Positions 41,310 through 48,144 of a stretch of DNA of 64,000 nt are shown here, one piece after another. The stretch comes from Phycisphaerae bacterium. GTDB taxonomy: Bacteria; Planctomycetota; Phycisphaerae; UBA1845. The first letter of the stretch is position 1. Every line of letters begins with the position of its first letter. Under the pieces are notes generated by a model. It saw nothing but the letters and a program-made list of their open reading frames with translations, had not been told where the DNA came from and made no database searches. The position numbers and the translations under genes are program-made. The DNA lies in contig JAJDEB010000023.1 of the NCBI GenBank assembly GCA_029260015.1, positions 357,457 to 421,456 on the forward strand. The letters run 5' to 3'.

Positions 41310-41870
41310 ATGAGCCAATACGAAAGAACCTGTAACGATCAGATGAGCAAGGTCATCGATTATCTAAGAGATGAACTTCGCGGTGTACGCACCGGCCGAG
41401 CGACCCCGGGGTTGGTCGAACATGTGCGCATCGATGTCGCGTCGTACGGCAGCACGATGGAATTGCGTGAGTTGGCCAGCATCACCGCGCCGGAACCTGC
41501 GACGCTCGTGGTCAAACCGTTCGACCCGACCACCATCAAAGATATCGAAAAGGGCATTCAAACGTCGAACCTGGGAATCACCCCGGCATCGGATGGCAAG
41601 ATGATTCGCCTGCCGATTCCGCCGCTGTCGGGCGAGCGTCGCAAACAACTGACGGGCCAGGTTAAGAGCATGGGAGAGGAACAAAAAATTGCCCTGCGAA
41701 ACGTCCGCCGCGACGTCATCAAAAAAATCGACGCCGACAAGAAGGCGTCAACCATCTCCGAAGACGAAGCCGATAGCGGCAAGGACGCTATCCAAAAACT
41801 CATCAAGAAGAACGAACAAGAAATCGACAATATGATCGCAGCCAAGAATAAAGAGATCGACGAAATCTAA
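41310..41870 (+). CDS. frr: Ribosome recycling factor
   Basis: A 186-residue RRF, which with EF-G splits post-termination ribosomes. It has the hinge and helix blocks LRDELRGVRTGRATPGLVEHVRID, YGSTMELRELASITAPEPATLVVKPFDPTTIKDIEKGI, LGITPASDGKMIRLPIPPLSGERRKQLTGQVKSMGEEQKIALRNVRRDVI. Length is right. The gap to pyrH is 37 bases, so co-transcription is likely. A tRNA-Leu gene follows by 90 bases. Confidence 0.96.
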   Translation: MSQYERTCNDQMSKVIDYLRDELRGVRTGRATPGLVEHVRIDVASYGSTMELRELASITAPEPATLVVKPFDPTTIKDIEKGIQTSNLGITPASDGKMIRLPIPPLSGERRKQLTGQVKSMGEEQKIALRNVRRDVIKKIDADKKASTISEDEADSGKDAIQKLIKKNEQEIDNMIAAKNKEIDEI

Positions 41871-41961
41871 GTAGATGTTCAACAGTTAGGGTGTCCCGCC
41901 CTTCAGGGTGGGGGACTGACAGATGGGAATTTAAGTAGAGAAGAACGATTCATCACCAAGC

Positions 41962-42043
41962 GCGCGTGTGGCGGAATTGGCAGACGCGCAGGATTTAGGA
42001 TCCTGTGGGGTAACCCGTCCCGGTTCGACTCCGGGCTCGCGCA
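41962..42043 (+). tRNA. tRNA-Leu (anticodon TAG)
   Basis: An 82-base class II tRNA. Acceptor GCGCGTG with CTCGCGC (one T-T mismatch at the sixth pair), D-arm GCGGAATTGGCAGACGC, anticodon arm CAGGA-TTTAGGA-TCCTG giving TAG, long variable arm and T-arm CCCGG-TTCGACT-CCGGG. A discriminator; CCA is not encoded. It follows frr by 91 bases on the same strand, as in other bacteria that keep tRNA genes near translation genes. Two leucine isoacceptors are now in the window. Confidence 0.93.
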
Positions 42044-42109
42044 ATCGTTTGAACCCTCAATACATCATCAGATCACAAGCGGGCGACCAGCATCAGCGAC
42101 CAAAAAGCC

Positions 42110-43561
42110 CTATTTCTCTGCAATACAATACAGATGTTTGCGACCACGAAGAAACAACTCGTTCCCCGCTATGGCTGGCGACGTATCGAATCGGTCGTCA
42201 AGTTCATTGGTGGCTAACACTTTGAATTCCGGCCCGTGCTTTAGAACTTCGGTGATACCGTCACGTCCGACGATGTAGACGCGGCCATCCGCGCCGACTG
42301 GAGACGCGTAGACACCCTTGATCTTGTCGAGCCGCTGTTTTTCAAAATGGGGCTGGCCAGTGTCGGGGTCGTAACACGAGAGCATGCCGGTGTTCTTTTG
42401 AATGAAGTAAAGCATGTCGCCATAAAGCAGCGGCGAAGGAACGTAGGGCGTGCCACCGCCGAGCGTCCAACTGACACGCGGCGTACCGGTCAGGTCGCCT
42501 GTCGCACCAACGTAGTCGATGGCCACGAGCGCGGGTTCGCGGTGACCACTCATCGTGATGATCTTACCTTTGTATTCGACCGGACACGGCACGCAGTTTG
42601 ACCCGAGTCCGCTGCACTCCCATCGGACATTTCCGTTTGTCAGTTGATACGCGCGAATGCGATTTGACCCGGGGACAATAGCAAGTTGCGTGTCGCCATC
42701 GCGGACGATAAGCGGTGTGGCCCATGAAGTGGCTTCGTCGCGATCCTTGCGCCAACGTTCATTTCCGCTTTTGGCATCAAGGGCAACGATGAACGAATCG
42801 CCTTCGTGGTCCCAGGTAATCACCAGCGTATCGTCAACGAGCGCGGGCGAGGTGCCTTCACCGAAACCGTTGCGGGTGGACATGTCGCCGAGGTCTTTTT
42901 GCCAGACAACGTTGCCCTTCATGTCGAGACAATACAAACCGCGCGATCCGAAGTAGGCATAGATGTGCTTTCCGTCGGTAACGGGTGATGCCGGTGCAAG
43001 GCTGCCATCTCCGTGGTTGCCTTCATGCGGAACCAACTCGCAGACGGTGCGATCCCAAACCGTTTTTCCGGTACTTCGATCAAGGGCCATCACGCTAAAT
43101 TTGTATTCTTCCGAAGGAGCCGCTCGACGTCCGCGTCCCCTGCCACGTCCGCGACCACGTCCACCGCGACGCTCTTCTGGCGGAGCATCACCCTGCCCTG
43201 CGCGGCGACCTTCTCCATCGGGGCTATCCGGAGTCGCCTTTTGCTCAGCCGCATCGTCCTCAGATTCATCTGCCTTGGTTGATTTATCTTCGGATTGTTT
43301 ACCCGTAGGAATCGCCGTCTGAACGATGACCAGATTGTCCCAAACGAGCGGAACCGAAAGCCCATCGCCAGGAAGCTCGACTTTCCAACGAACGTTCTTA
43401 GATTCACTCCACTCAATGGGCGGCTTGCCATGAGCAGCCACACCGTTGAAGTCCGGCCCGCGCCATTGTCGCCACTCGTTAGCCGCCGAGTCCTCAGCAC
43501 CAAACGCACAACGCGAAAGCAAACAACCAAGAAGCAAAACCGTGTGAAGTCGAACGCTCAT
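42110..43561 (-). CDS. PQQ-like beta-propeller repeat protein, exported
   Basis: A 483-residue exported protein. A signal peptide (MSVRLHTVLLLGCLLSRCAFGA) precedes WRQWRGPDFNGVAAH, the start typical of planctomycete outer-membrane PQQ-like propellers. Repeated blades contain Ala/Gly-Trp motifs such as FSVMALDRSTGKTVWDRTV, YCLDMKGNVVWQKDLG, FIVALDAKSGNERWRKDR, AYQLTNGNVRWECSG, SCYDPDTGQPHFEKQ. Within the first blade sits a 75-residue charged insert, including a long run of alternating Arg and Gly that may be disordered. No catalytic PQQ dehydrogenase residues are recognised, so it is probably a binding scaffold. Confidence 0.85.
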   Translation of the reverse strand: MSVRLHTVLLLGCLLSRCAFGAEDSAANEWRQWRGPDFNGVAAHGKPPIEWSESKNVRWKVELPGDGLSVPLVWDNLVIVQTAIPTGKQSEDKSTKADESEDDAAEQKATPDSPDGEGRRAGQGDAPPEERRGGRGRGRGRGRGRRAAPSEEYKFSVMALDRSTGKTVWDRTVCELVPHEGNHGDGSLAPASPVTDGKHIYAYFGSRGLYCLDMKGNVVWQKDLGDMSTRNGFGEGTSPALVDDTLVITWDHEGDSFIVALDAKSGNERWRKDRDEATSWATPLIVRDGDTQLAIVPGSNRIRAYQLTNGNVRWECSGLGSNCVPCPVEYKGKIITMSGHREPALVAIDYVGATGDLTGTPRVSWTLGGGTPYVPSPLLYGDMLYFIQKNTGMLSCYDPDTGQPHFEKQRLDKIKGVYASPVGADGRVYIVGRDGITEVLKHGPEFKVLATNELDDRFDTSPAIAGNELFLRGRKHLYCIAEK

Positions 43562-43820
43562 CGCAAATCCCTCAGTGTCAGTATGTGGCAAGTGAACAGT
43601 AACGCGCTGCAACACTATCCAAATAATCAGCCCGATTCAACCGACCGGCAAATCTGATAAGGAAGCGCATGCTAAACCTAAGTGCGGCATAACGAAACAC
43701 TTGTAGACGCGCAGGAACCTTGTATCCATATAGTAACTGTTGCCGGAACGCCTCAGCATTGGCGTACTCCAACCGAATTACTCGCTTCAAATCCGTTGTT
43801 CAGCATTCACGAATCGCCTC

Positions 43821-44453
43821 TCAGTCGGGATAATATCGCCACCCCTCGCGCGGTGAATACCGATGCGATGTTCCTCGCGTCCCGACGTACCAACTCACAA
43901 AAAAGCCACCATGTTGCTTGTTTGGACCATATTTGAAATGCTCTTGAATGCTTGAAAAACAGAAAGTGTATCCAGATAAATCAGGCGGAGCATTTCCGTC
44001 GCGTATCAAGCATTGATCCAGGTGATTGACGATCCGCTTAGCCTCGTGAGTGATCATGCAGTATTTGATTCCGAGTACAAACTGATGGGGGATAATGAGA
44101 ACTGCAACAATCACAAGTGCGATCAATGAAACCTTTGGCAGACGTATCAAAAGCAAGAAACAGGCGACGAAGTTTCCGACGACAGCCAGAAAAAGTAGTA
44201 GAACCATGTTCACTTCGCCGACTGTTTCATAGGCGAGAAGCGCAAAGAAGATATCGAGTGGGACCAATATCGCCGCAAGGATCGCAACCCGGCGGCGCCA
44301 ACGAAGCCAATCGGCGCGTTTTGAAGTCGATCCAAATGTTGAGGAATCTAGTGCGTTGAATTGGCGACCGCATTCAGGACAGCGTTCACCTGGAAGATTG
44401 TCCAAAACGTAGAAACAACCTAGACAAAACTTTGTTGGCTCGCGAGTTCCCAA
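43821..44453 (-). CDS. Membrane protein with N-terminal zinc ribbon
   Basis: A 210-residue protein. The first 35 residues hold FCLGCFYVL and RCPECGRQF, two CxxC pairs that form a zinc ribbon in the CPxCG style. Three hydrophobic segments follow: RVAILAAILVPLDIFFALLAY, VNMVLLLFLAVVGNFVACFLLLI and VSLIALVIVAVLIIPHQFVLG. The last 60 residues are soluble and end in FFVSWYVGTRGTSHRYSPREGWRYYPD, an aromatic tail I recall from planctomycete membrane proteins of this type. Function unknown; the short distance from the next gene suggests it stands alone. Confidence 0.7.
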   Translation of the reverse strand: MGTREPTKFCLGCFYVLDNLPGERCPECGRQFNALDSSTFGSTSKRADWLRWRRRVAILAAILVPLDIFFALLAYETVGEVNMVLLLFLAVVGNFVACFLLLIRLPKVSLIALVIVAVLIIPHQFVLGIKYCMITHEAKRIVNHLDQCLIRDGNAPPDLSGYTFCFSSIQEHFKYGPNKQHGGFFVSWYVGTRGTSHRYSPREGWRYYPD

Positions 44454-44545
44454 TTCTTTGCCCTACAGGCCGCGGATGTGCCTAGCCTAAAAACTGTAAA
44501 CCATTATATGGCAATGCATTACACAACAACATCAGAATAGACCGC

Positions 44546-44573
44546 TTGACATTTTCGTGGTGTGAACTATATT
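44546..44573 (+). promoter_or_regulatory. Strong sigma-70 promoter
   Basis: A perfect TTGACA (44546-44551), 16 bases, TATATT (44568-44573). It is the closest match to the consensus seen in this window and drives the small secreted acidic protein at 44625, with a leader of about 45 bases. Confidence 0.7.
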
Positions 44574-44624
44574 GACTGCGATAGGGGTTTGTAAATGGGT
44601 ATCTCTTTTTGGGGGATGGGACTG

Positions 44625-44834
44625 ATGAAGAATCGATTCACTAAGAAGGTGGCGGCTGGTTTGGCTGTGGCTTCCTTTCCTTTGTTTTCGCACACAACCT
44701 GCTCGCTGGACACGCCTTCGGGGCTTTACATTTTGACGGCGCCGTTCTTTCGCGATTTTGATATTGAGTTCGACGACGACGAGATCGAAATCGAATTCGG
44801 TGACGACAAAATTGAAATCGAATTTGACGACTAA
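44625..44834 (+). CDS. Small exported acidic repeat protein
   Basis: A 69-residue frame from ATG 44625. The leader MKNRFTKKVAAGLAVASFPLFSHTTC is basic and hydrophobic with a Cys where a lipobox-like end could sit. The mature tail is strikingly acidic: DFDIEFDDDEIEIEFGDDKIEIEFDD, an alternating charge-hydrophobic beta-strand pattern repeated three times. Alternative ATGs at 44595 and 44616 are in frame. It has a strong promoter and a terminator, so the gene is probably real and well expressed. Function unknown; calcium or cation binding by the acidic tail would be a guess. Confidence 0.6.
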   Translation: MKNRFTKKVAAGLAVASFPLFSHTTCSLDTPSGLYILTAPFFRDFDIEFDDDEIEIEFGDDKIEIEFDD

Positions 44835-44878
44835 ATCAGACTCGCCGAATGGGCGATTGGAATCAATTGAATCTATCA

Positions 44879-44917
44879 CAGCGAACAGCGCGATTGCTCG
44901 CACTGTTCGCTGTTTTC
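44879..44917 (+). terminator. Rho-independent terminator
   Basis: A 15-base stem with one mismatch (44879-44893 with 44898-44912), a four-base loop and TTTT. It ends the small acidic protein gene and may also stop the convergent aminotransferase gene. Confidence 0.85.
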
Positions 44918-44949
44918 ATTCTTGAACGTACTCTCTTGATTGGTCGTAG

Positions 44950-46068
44950 CTAGCCGGCTAACCCGTGGAGGATCTGGCAGCCTTCGACCAACTTCGCATC
45001 GGGGACGGCGTAGCTGATTCTAAAGTGCGTGTCGTTCTTGCTGAACGCGTAGCCGGGAACGACCAGCACATTTTTCTTGATCGCCGCTTCTACAAACTCG
45101 CCACCCGTTTTGAAATTGCTCGGCGGTTTGCAATATAGGAAGAACCCACCACCCGGTCGAGCGCACTCGAAGCGTTCGCTCATGATCTTCAAACTGACGT
45201 CGCGCTTGATGCGGTAGTCGGCGATCACTTGTGACATGTCTTCATCGAGCGCTGTGATGCATGCCCGTTGAAACGGTTGCGGTGCGCAGACAAACGTGTA
45301 CTGCTGCACCTTGGCCATCTGCGAAATGATTGCTTCCGGACCGGCTGCGAATCCCATCCGCCAACCGGTCATGCCATAACTCTTACCGAACCCGCGCAAA
45401 AGAATCGTGCGCTCCGGCGCGTAGCTCACAGGACTGGCTGGCTTTGAATCGAAACTCAACAGATTGTAAATCTCATCGCTGATGATGAGCAGGTCTTTGC
45501 GGCGGGCGAGTTCACAAATGGCTTTGACGTTTTCGTCGGAGTAGATCACCCCGGTCGGATTGCTCGGCGAGTTGAGCAGAATGGCTTTCGATCTTGGGGT
45601 CAGAGCCCGTTCAACCAAGTCGGCTGTCATTTCAAAACCGGGCGCCGTATCAACCGGCACAGCCTTCCCGCCGGATAGTTCGACGTGCATCGGATAAGAC
45701 ACGAAGTATGGGTCGGGGATGAGCACTTCGTCACCGGGATTGCAGATCGCGGTCATCGCGAGATTCAAACCGCCCGACACACCGCACGTCGCAAGGACGG
45801 CTGGGTTCCAGTCAAACTCTTTGGCCAGCGCTACCTTGATCTTGTCGCGCAGTTCGACCAAACCATGGGTCACGGTGTAACCGTTTTGATCGGCGTCAAT
45901 CGCAGCGTGGGCAGCCACTTTGGTCGCATCAGGTACGGGGAAGTCGGGCTGCCCCATGGAGAAATCGATCGGATTGTCCATCGTCGCAGCCAAGTCGAAA
46001 ATCCGCCGAATCCCCGACGTGGAAATACTTGCGATGCGGTCTGCAACAAACGAATCGATTGCTTTCAT
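44950..46068 (-). CDS. Class I/II aminotransferase (aspartate aminotransferase-like)
   Basis: A 372-residue PLP enzyme of fold type I. Blocks: DFSMGQPDFPVPDATKVAAH, YTVTHGLVELRDKIK, GVSGGLNLAMTAICNPGDEVLIPDPYFVSYP, LNSPSNPTGVIY, ISDEIYNLLSFD, and the PLP-Lys in LRGFGKSYGMTGWRMGF; the Arg of the carboxylate site is in FRISYAVP. Gene order: it follows the small basic protein on the same strand, but with a terminator between. ATG 46068 is chosen because GGAG lies ahead of it. Substrate range cannot be read from sequence; aspartate or aromatic amino acids are the usual ones. Confidence 0.92.
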   Translation of the reverse strand: MKAIDSFVADRIASISTSGIRRIFDLAATMDNPIDFSMGQPDFPVPDATKVAAHAAIDADQNGYTVTHGLVELRDKIKVALAKEFDWNPAVLATCGVSGGLNLAMTAICNPGDEVLIPDPYFVSYPMHVELSGGKAVPVDTAPGFEMTADLVERALTPRSKAILLNSPSNPTGVIYSDENVKAICELARRKDLLIISDEIYNLLSFDSKPASPVSYAPERTILLRGFGKSYGMTGWRMGFAAGPEAIISQMAKVQQYTFVCAPQPFQRACITALDEDMSQVIADYRIKRDVSLKIMSERFECARPGGGFFLYCKPPSNFKTGGEFVEAAIKKNVLVVPGYAFSKNDTHFRISYAVPDAKLVEGCQILHGLAG

Positions 46069-46091
46069 TCGAACATCTCCCGATAGCACAG

Positions 46092-46111
46092 CCCGGTCGG
46101 GCATGACCGGG
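46092..46111 (-). promoter_or_regulatory. Hairpin just ahead of the aminotransferase start
   Basis: CCCGGTC (46092-46098) pairs perfectly with GACCGGG (46105-46111) around a six-base loop. It lies 24-44 bases upstream of ATG 46068, between the terminator at 46119 and the ribosome site. It could shape translation of the aminotransferase message. Confidence 0.35.
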
Positions 46112-46118
46112 TCTATCA

Positions 46119-46153
46119 TGAAAAACACCGCCCCGATCAATCGATCGAGGCGG
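46119..46153 (-). terminator. Rho-independent terminator (minus strand)
   Basis: An 11-base stem (46128-46138 with 46143-46153, one G-T) with a four-base loop, followed on the minus strand by GTGTTTTT. It ends the transcript of the small basic protein. Confidence 0.8.
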
Positions 46154-46210
46154 CAGTTGTAGTCTGAATTAAGCTGGAATTAAAGAGGGACCGATTCAGT
46201 GAATCAGCAG

Positions 46211-46447
46211 CTACTTCTTAACTTCCTTGGTGGCTGCTGTTGCTTCATCTTCTTCCTTCTTGGCCCCCTTCTTTTCCTTACCGCCGACGACCACCTTGCG
46301 ATGGGCAACTTTCGGCAGGCCAACGGGCTTTTGGGTTTCGTCCCATCGATCCTCTTCCTTGAGAACTTCGATCCGTTCATTTCGGCGCAAGACATTGCGA
46401 TGACGCGACAGGCTTGCGCTGGTCTTCAATGATTTGTCCAAGGACAT
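46211..46447 (-). CDS. Small basic protein of the Planctomycetes-Verrucomicrobia-Chlamydiae type
   Basis: A 78-residue basic protein with the blocks MSLDKSLKTSASLSRHRNVLRRNERIEVLKEEDRWDE and GLPKVAHRKVVVGGKEKKG. This matches the small basic protein family (I recall it as TIGR04137) found across Verrucomicrobia, Chlamydiae and Planctomycetes and thought, from its charge and size, to be ribosome or nucleic-acid associated. The C-terminal tail is Lys/Glu/Ala rich and variable. No signal peptide. It lies between the envelope protein gene and the aminotransferase and has its own terminator. Confidence 0.8.
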   Translation of the reverse strand: MSLDKSLKTSASLSRHRNVLRRNERIEVLKEEDRWDETQKPVGLPKVAHRKVVVGGKEKKGAKKEEDEATAATKEVKK

Positions 46448-46540
46448 TTGATGAGACTCCTAAAATCCGGCATCGACTTTTTAGTCAGTGCCAGTACTTC
46501 ACTTAGCCAATAACCCAGTATTTCACTTAGGCAACAACAC

Positions 46541-47602
46541 TTACCAAGATTCTTTTGTCAGCGTCGCCAGGTAACCTTCCAGCTTATACCGGCCGCCGAC
46601 TTTCGGATACGTTTTGCCAATCGCCCTGATTCGCTTTAAGAACCGACCCGCAAGATCTCTCTGCGTATCGTTCTTCAGGTCAAAGCCCTTTGTCGCGACC
46701 AACGTGATCGGCTTATTCGACTTCGCGATGACCTCTGCTTCAATGCCCTGCCCATCTAAAAACGCTTGGGCCTTTTTGGCATCTGCCAGAGCATCACTTC
46801 TAAAACTCTGAACAACCACATAAGTCAAACCCTTGACCCAGGTGGTTTGATGATTCGCAACTGCTGAATTCTCGGGCAACGATGACGGCGGTTGCGCCAT
46901 CAGAGTTACCGGAAGATCACGGCGCGATTCGCTGCGACTCGTGCGGTGTTTCGATTCATTCGACTTCGCCGAATCGTCCGACCGCCCAGCCAATTTGCTA
47001 CCTGCTGGCTGCGAATTACCGCGTCGCTTCGTCGTGCCGGAATTTCGCGAGTTGGAAGCACGATCCTTGCCCGCGACACGTCTTGTTCCGGCAACGCTAC
47101 CTCTTGCGGCTTGGTCAGTCTTTGCCGTTGAAACCGGAGACTTACCAATGCCAGCGAACAAATCCTTAACCGGCTGACCCTTTCGGGCAGTGGCGATTTC
47201 GTCATCGACCACACCCTGAATACTCTCGCGAGCCTGAGCCTGCCCCTTGGCGACGCCTTGGCGATCACCGACCCACTGACCCATGAGGAATACACCAATC
47301 GTCCCCACCAAGAGTACAGCCAGCACAACCCCAGACACGCGACTGGTCAGAATCACATGAAGGCGTCCCCGGTCGATCATGACCGACGAGCCAGCAGCAA
47401 CCCTGTCGGGCGACTTCTCCACCTTCTCGCCCTGGCCATCACGATTAATCGTCTTGGCCAGGTTCGCCAGTGTGGCGCGAAATGCCGATGCCGACTCCGC
47501 AATGGGAGACCGCTTCGACGTGACACGCTCCGGTTCTGGTTTTTCACCCTGTCCCTTGTTGTACAACTCAAACAACGCGGGGCCTGTTTTCGATTTGGGC
47601 AT
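46541..47602 (-). CDS. Single-pass membrane protein with SPOR-like C-terminus
   Basis: A 353-residue protein. The N-terminus MPKSKTGPALFELYNKG is cytoplasmic and I recall it from planctomycete proteins. One membrane helix (GVVLAVLLVGTIGVFLMGQWVG) follows a cytoplasmic part of about 95 residues. A long Lys/Ser/Arg-rich linker leads to a C-terminal domain with strand-helix pairs, TYVVVQSFRSDALADAKKAQAFLDGQGIEAEVI and ITLVATKGFDLKN, like SPOR domains that bind denuded septal peptidoglycan. ATG 47602 has GGAGG nearby; an earlier start at 47638 lacks it. Possibly a cell-division or envelope protein, which would be notable in a phylum with unusual division. Confidence 0.7.
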   Translation of the reverse strand: MPKSKTGPALFELYNKGQGEKPEPERVTSKRSPIAESASAFRATLANLAKTINRDGQGEKVEKSPDRVAAGSSVMIDRGRLHVILTSRVSGVVLAVLLVGTIGVFLMGQWVGDRQGVAKGQAQARESIQGVVDDEIATARKGQPVKDLFAGIGKSPVSTAKTDQAARGSVAGTRRVAGKDRASNSRNSGTTKRRGNSQPAGSKLAGRSDDSAKSNESKHRTSRSESRRDLPVTLMAQPPSSLPENSAVANHQTTWVKGLTYVVVQSFRSDALADAKKAQAFLDGQGIEAEVIAKSNKPITLVATKGFDLKNDTQRDLAGRFLKRIRAIGKTYPKVGGRYKLEGYLATLTKESW

Positions 47603-47860
47603 CGGTCCGCCTCCTTGCGTAACCACACCGTCGGACATCCATGAGGTTGCAAGTTAGCGAAAATGACCAAAAAAGCAAGCAAGAACGAGGTGGCTTGGTC
47701 GGCAGTTCCAGAGGCCTCAAGAGCCCCTTAGCACCACTGAAAATAGCGATGCGCCACTTTACAATGCAGATACGCGATGCAACTTAGAGCTGTTTCCAAC
47801 ATGAGAGCGACGTGCCCAGCCAGTCAGCAGGGGCCGATCAGCCGAGCCCAGTCATCCGGC

Positions 47861-48112
47861 TCAGTCGCCCGAGCATTCATGCTCGCCGACCTGCGTCGCC
47901 ACATGGTCGTAAACCGTCGCGAGAAACCCAATGAAGGGGAAACCCGTCTTTGGAAATGGCGGTGGGCCCAGCGTTCCCAGAACGTCATCGGTCGAAATCG
48001 ACTTGGTGCGGGCCAACTCCGCGAGATCGTCCTGGTCAGCCCAGAAATCCAAGGCTGATGCCGGCAAATCAGCCGGAGCGGATGATTCGACCTCCATCTG
48101 TTGCGTGTCCAC
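47861..48112 (-). CDS. Small hypothetical protein downstream of fusA
   Basis: An 83-residue acidic protein with SALDFWADQDDLAELARTKS, then GTLGPPPFPKTGFPFIGFLATVYDHVATQVGEHE. The PPPFP segment and the following hydrophobic stretch look like a conserved motif, but no family was recognised. It starts 32 bases after the fusA stop on the same strand and so is likely in the same transcript. No signal peptide. The ORF is short, so the call depends mainly on context. Confidence 0.5.
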   Translation of the reverse strand: MDTQQMEVESSAPADLPASALDFWADQDDLAELARTKSISTDDVLGTLGPPPFPKTGFPFIGFLATVYDHVATQVGEHECSGD

Positions 48113-48144
48113 GGTTTGCGACCCCAGTCCTCTGATGCGATAGC

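Noticed and set aside
41894-41913. GC-rich hairpin after frr (TCCCGCCC-TTCA-GGGTGGGG)
   Set aside because: It has G-T pairs and no T-tract, so a terminator call is not secure; noted only.
41968-42225. Plus-strand frame starting MAELADAQDLGSCG
   Set aside because: It is the well-known false protein read from a tRNA-Leu gene; it overlaps the tRNA at 41962-42043.
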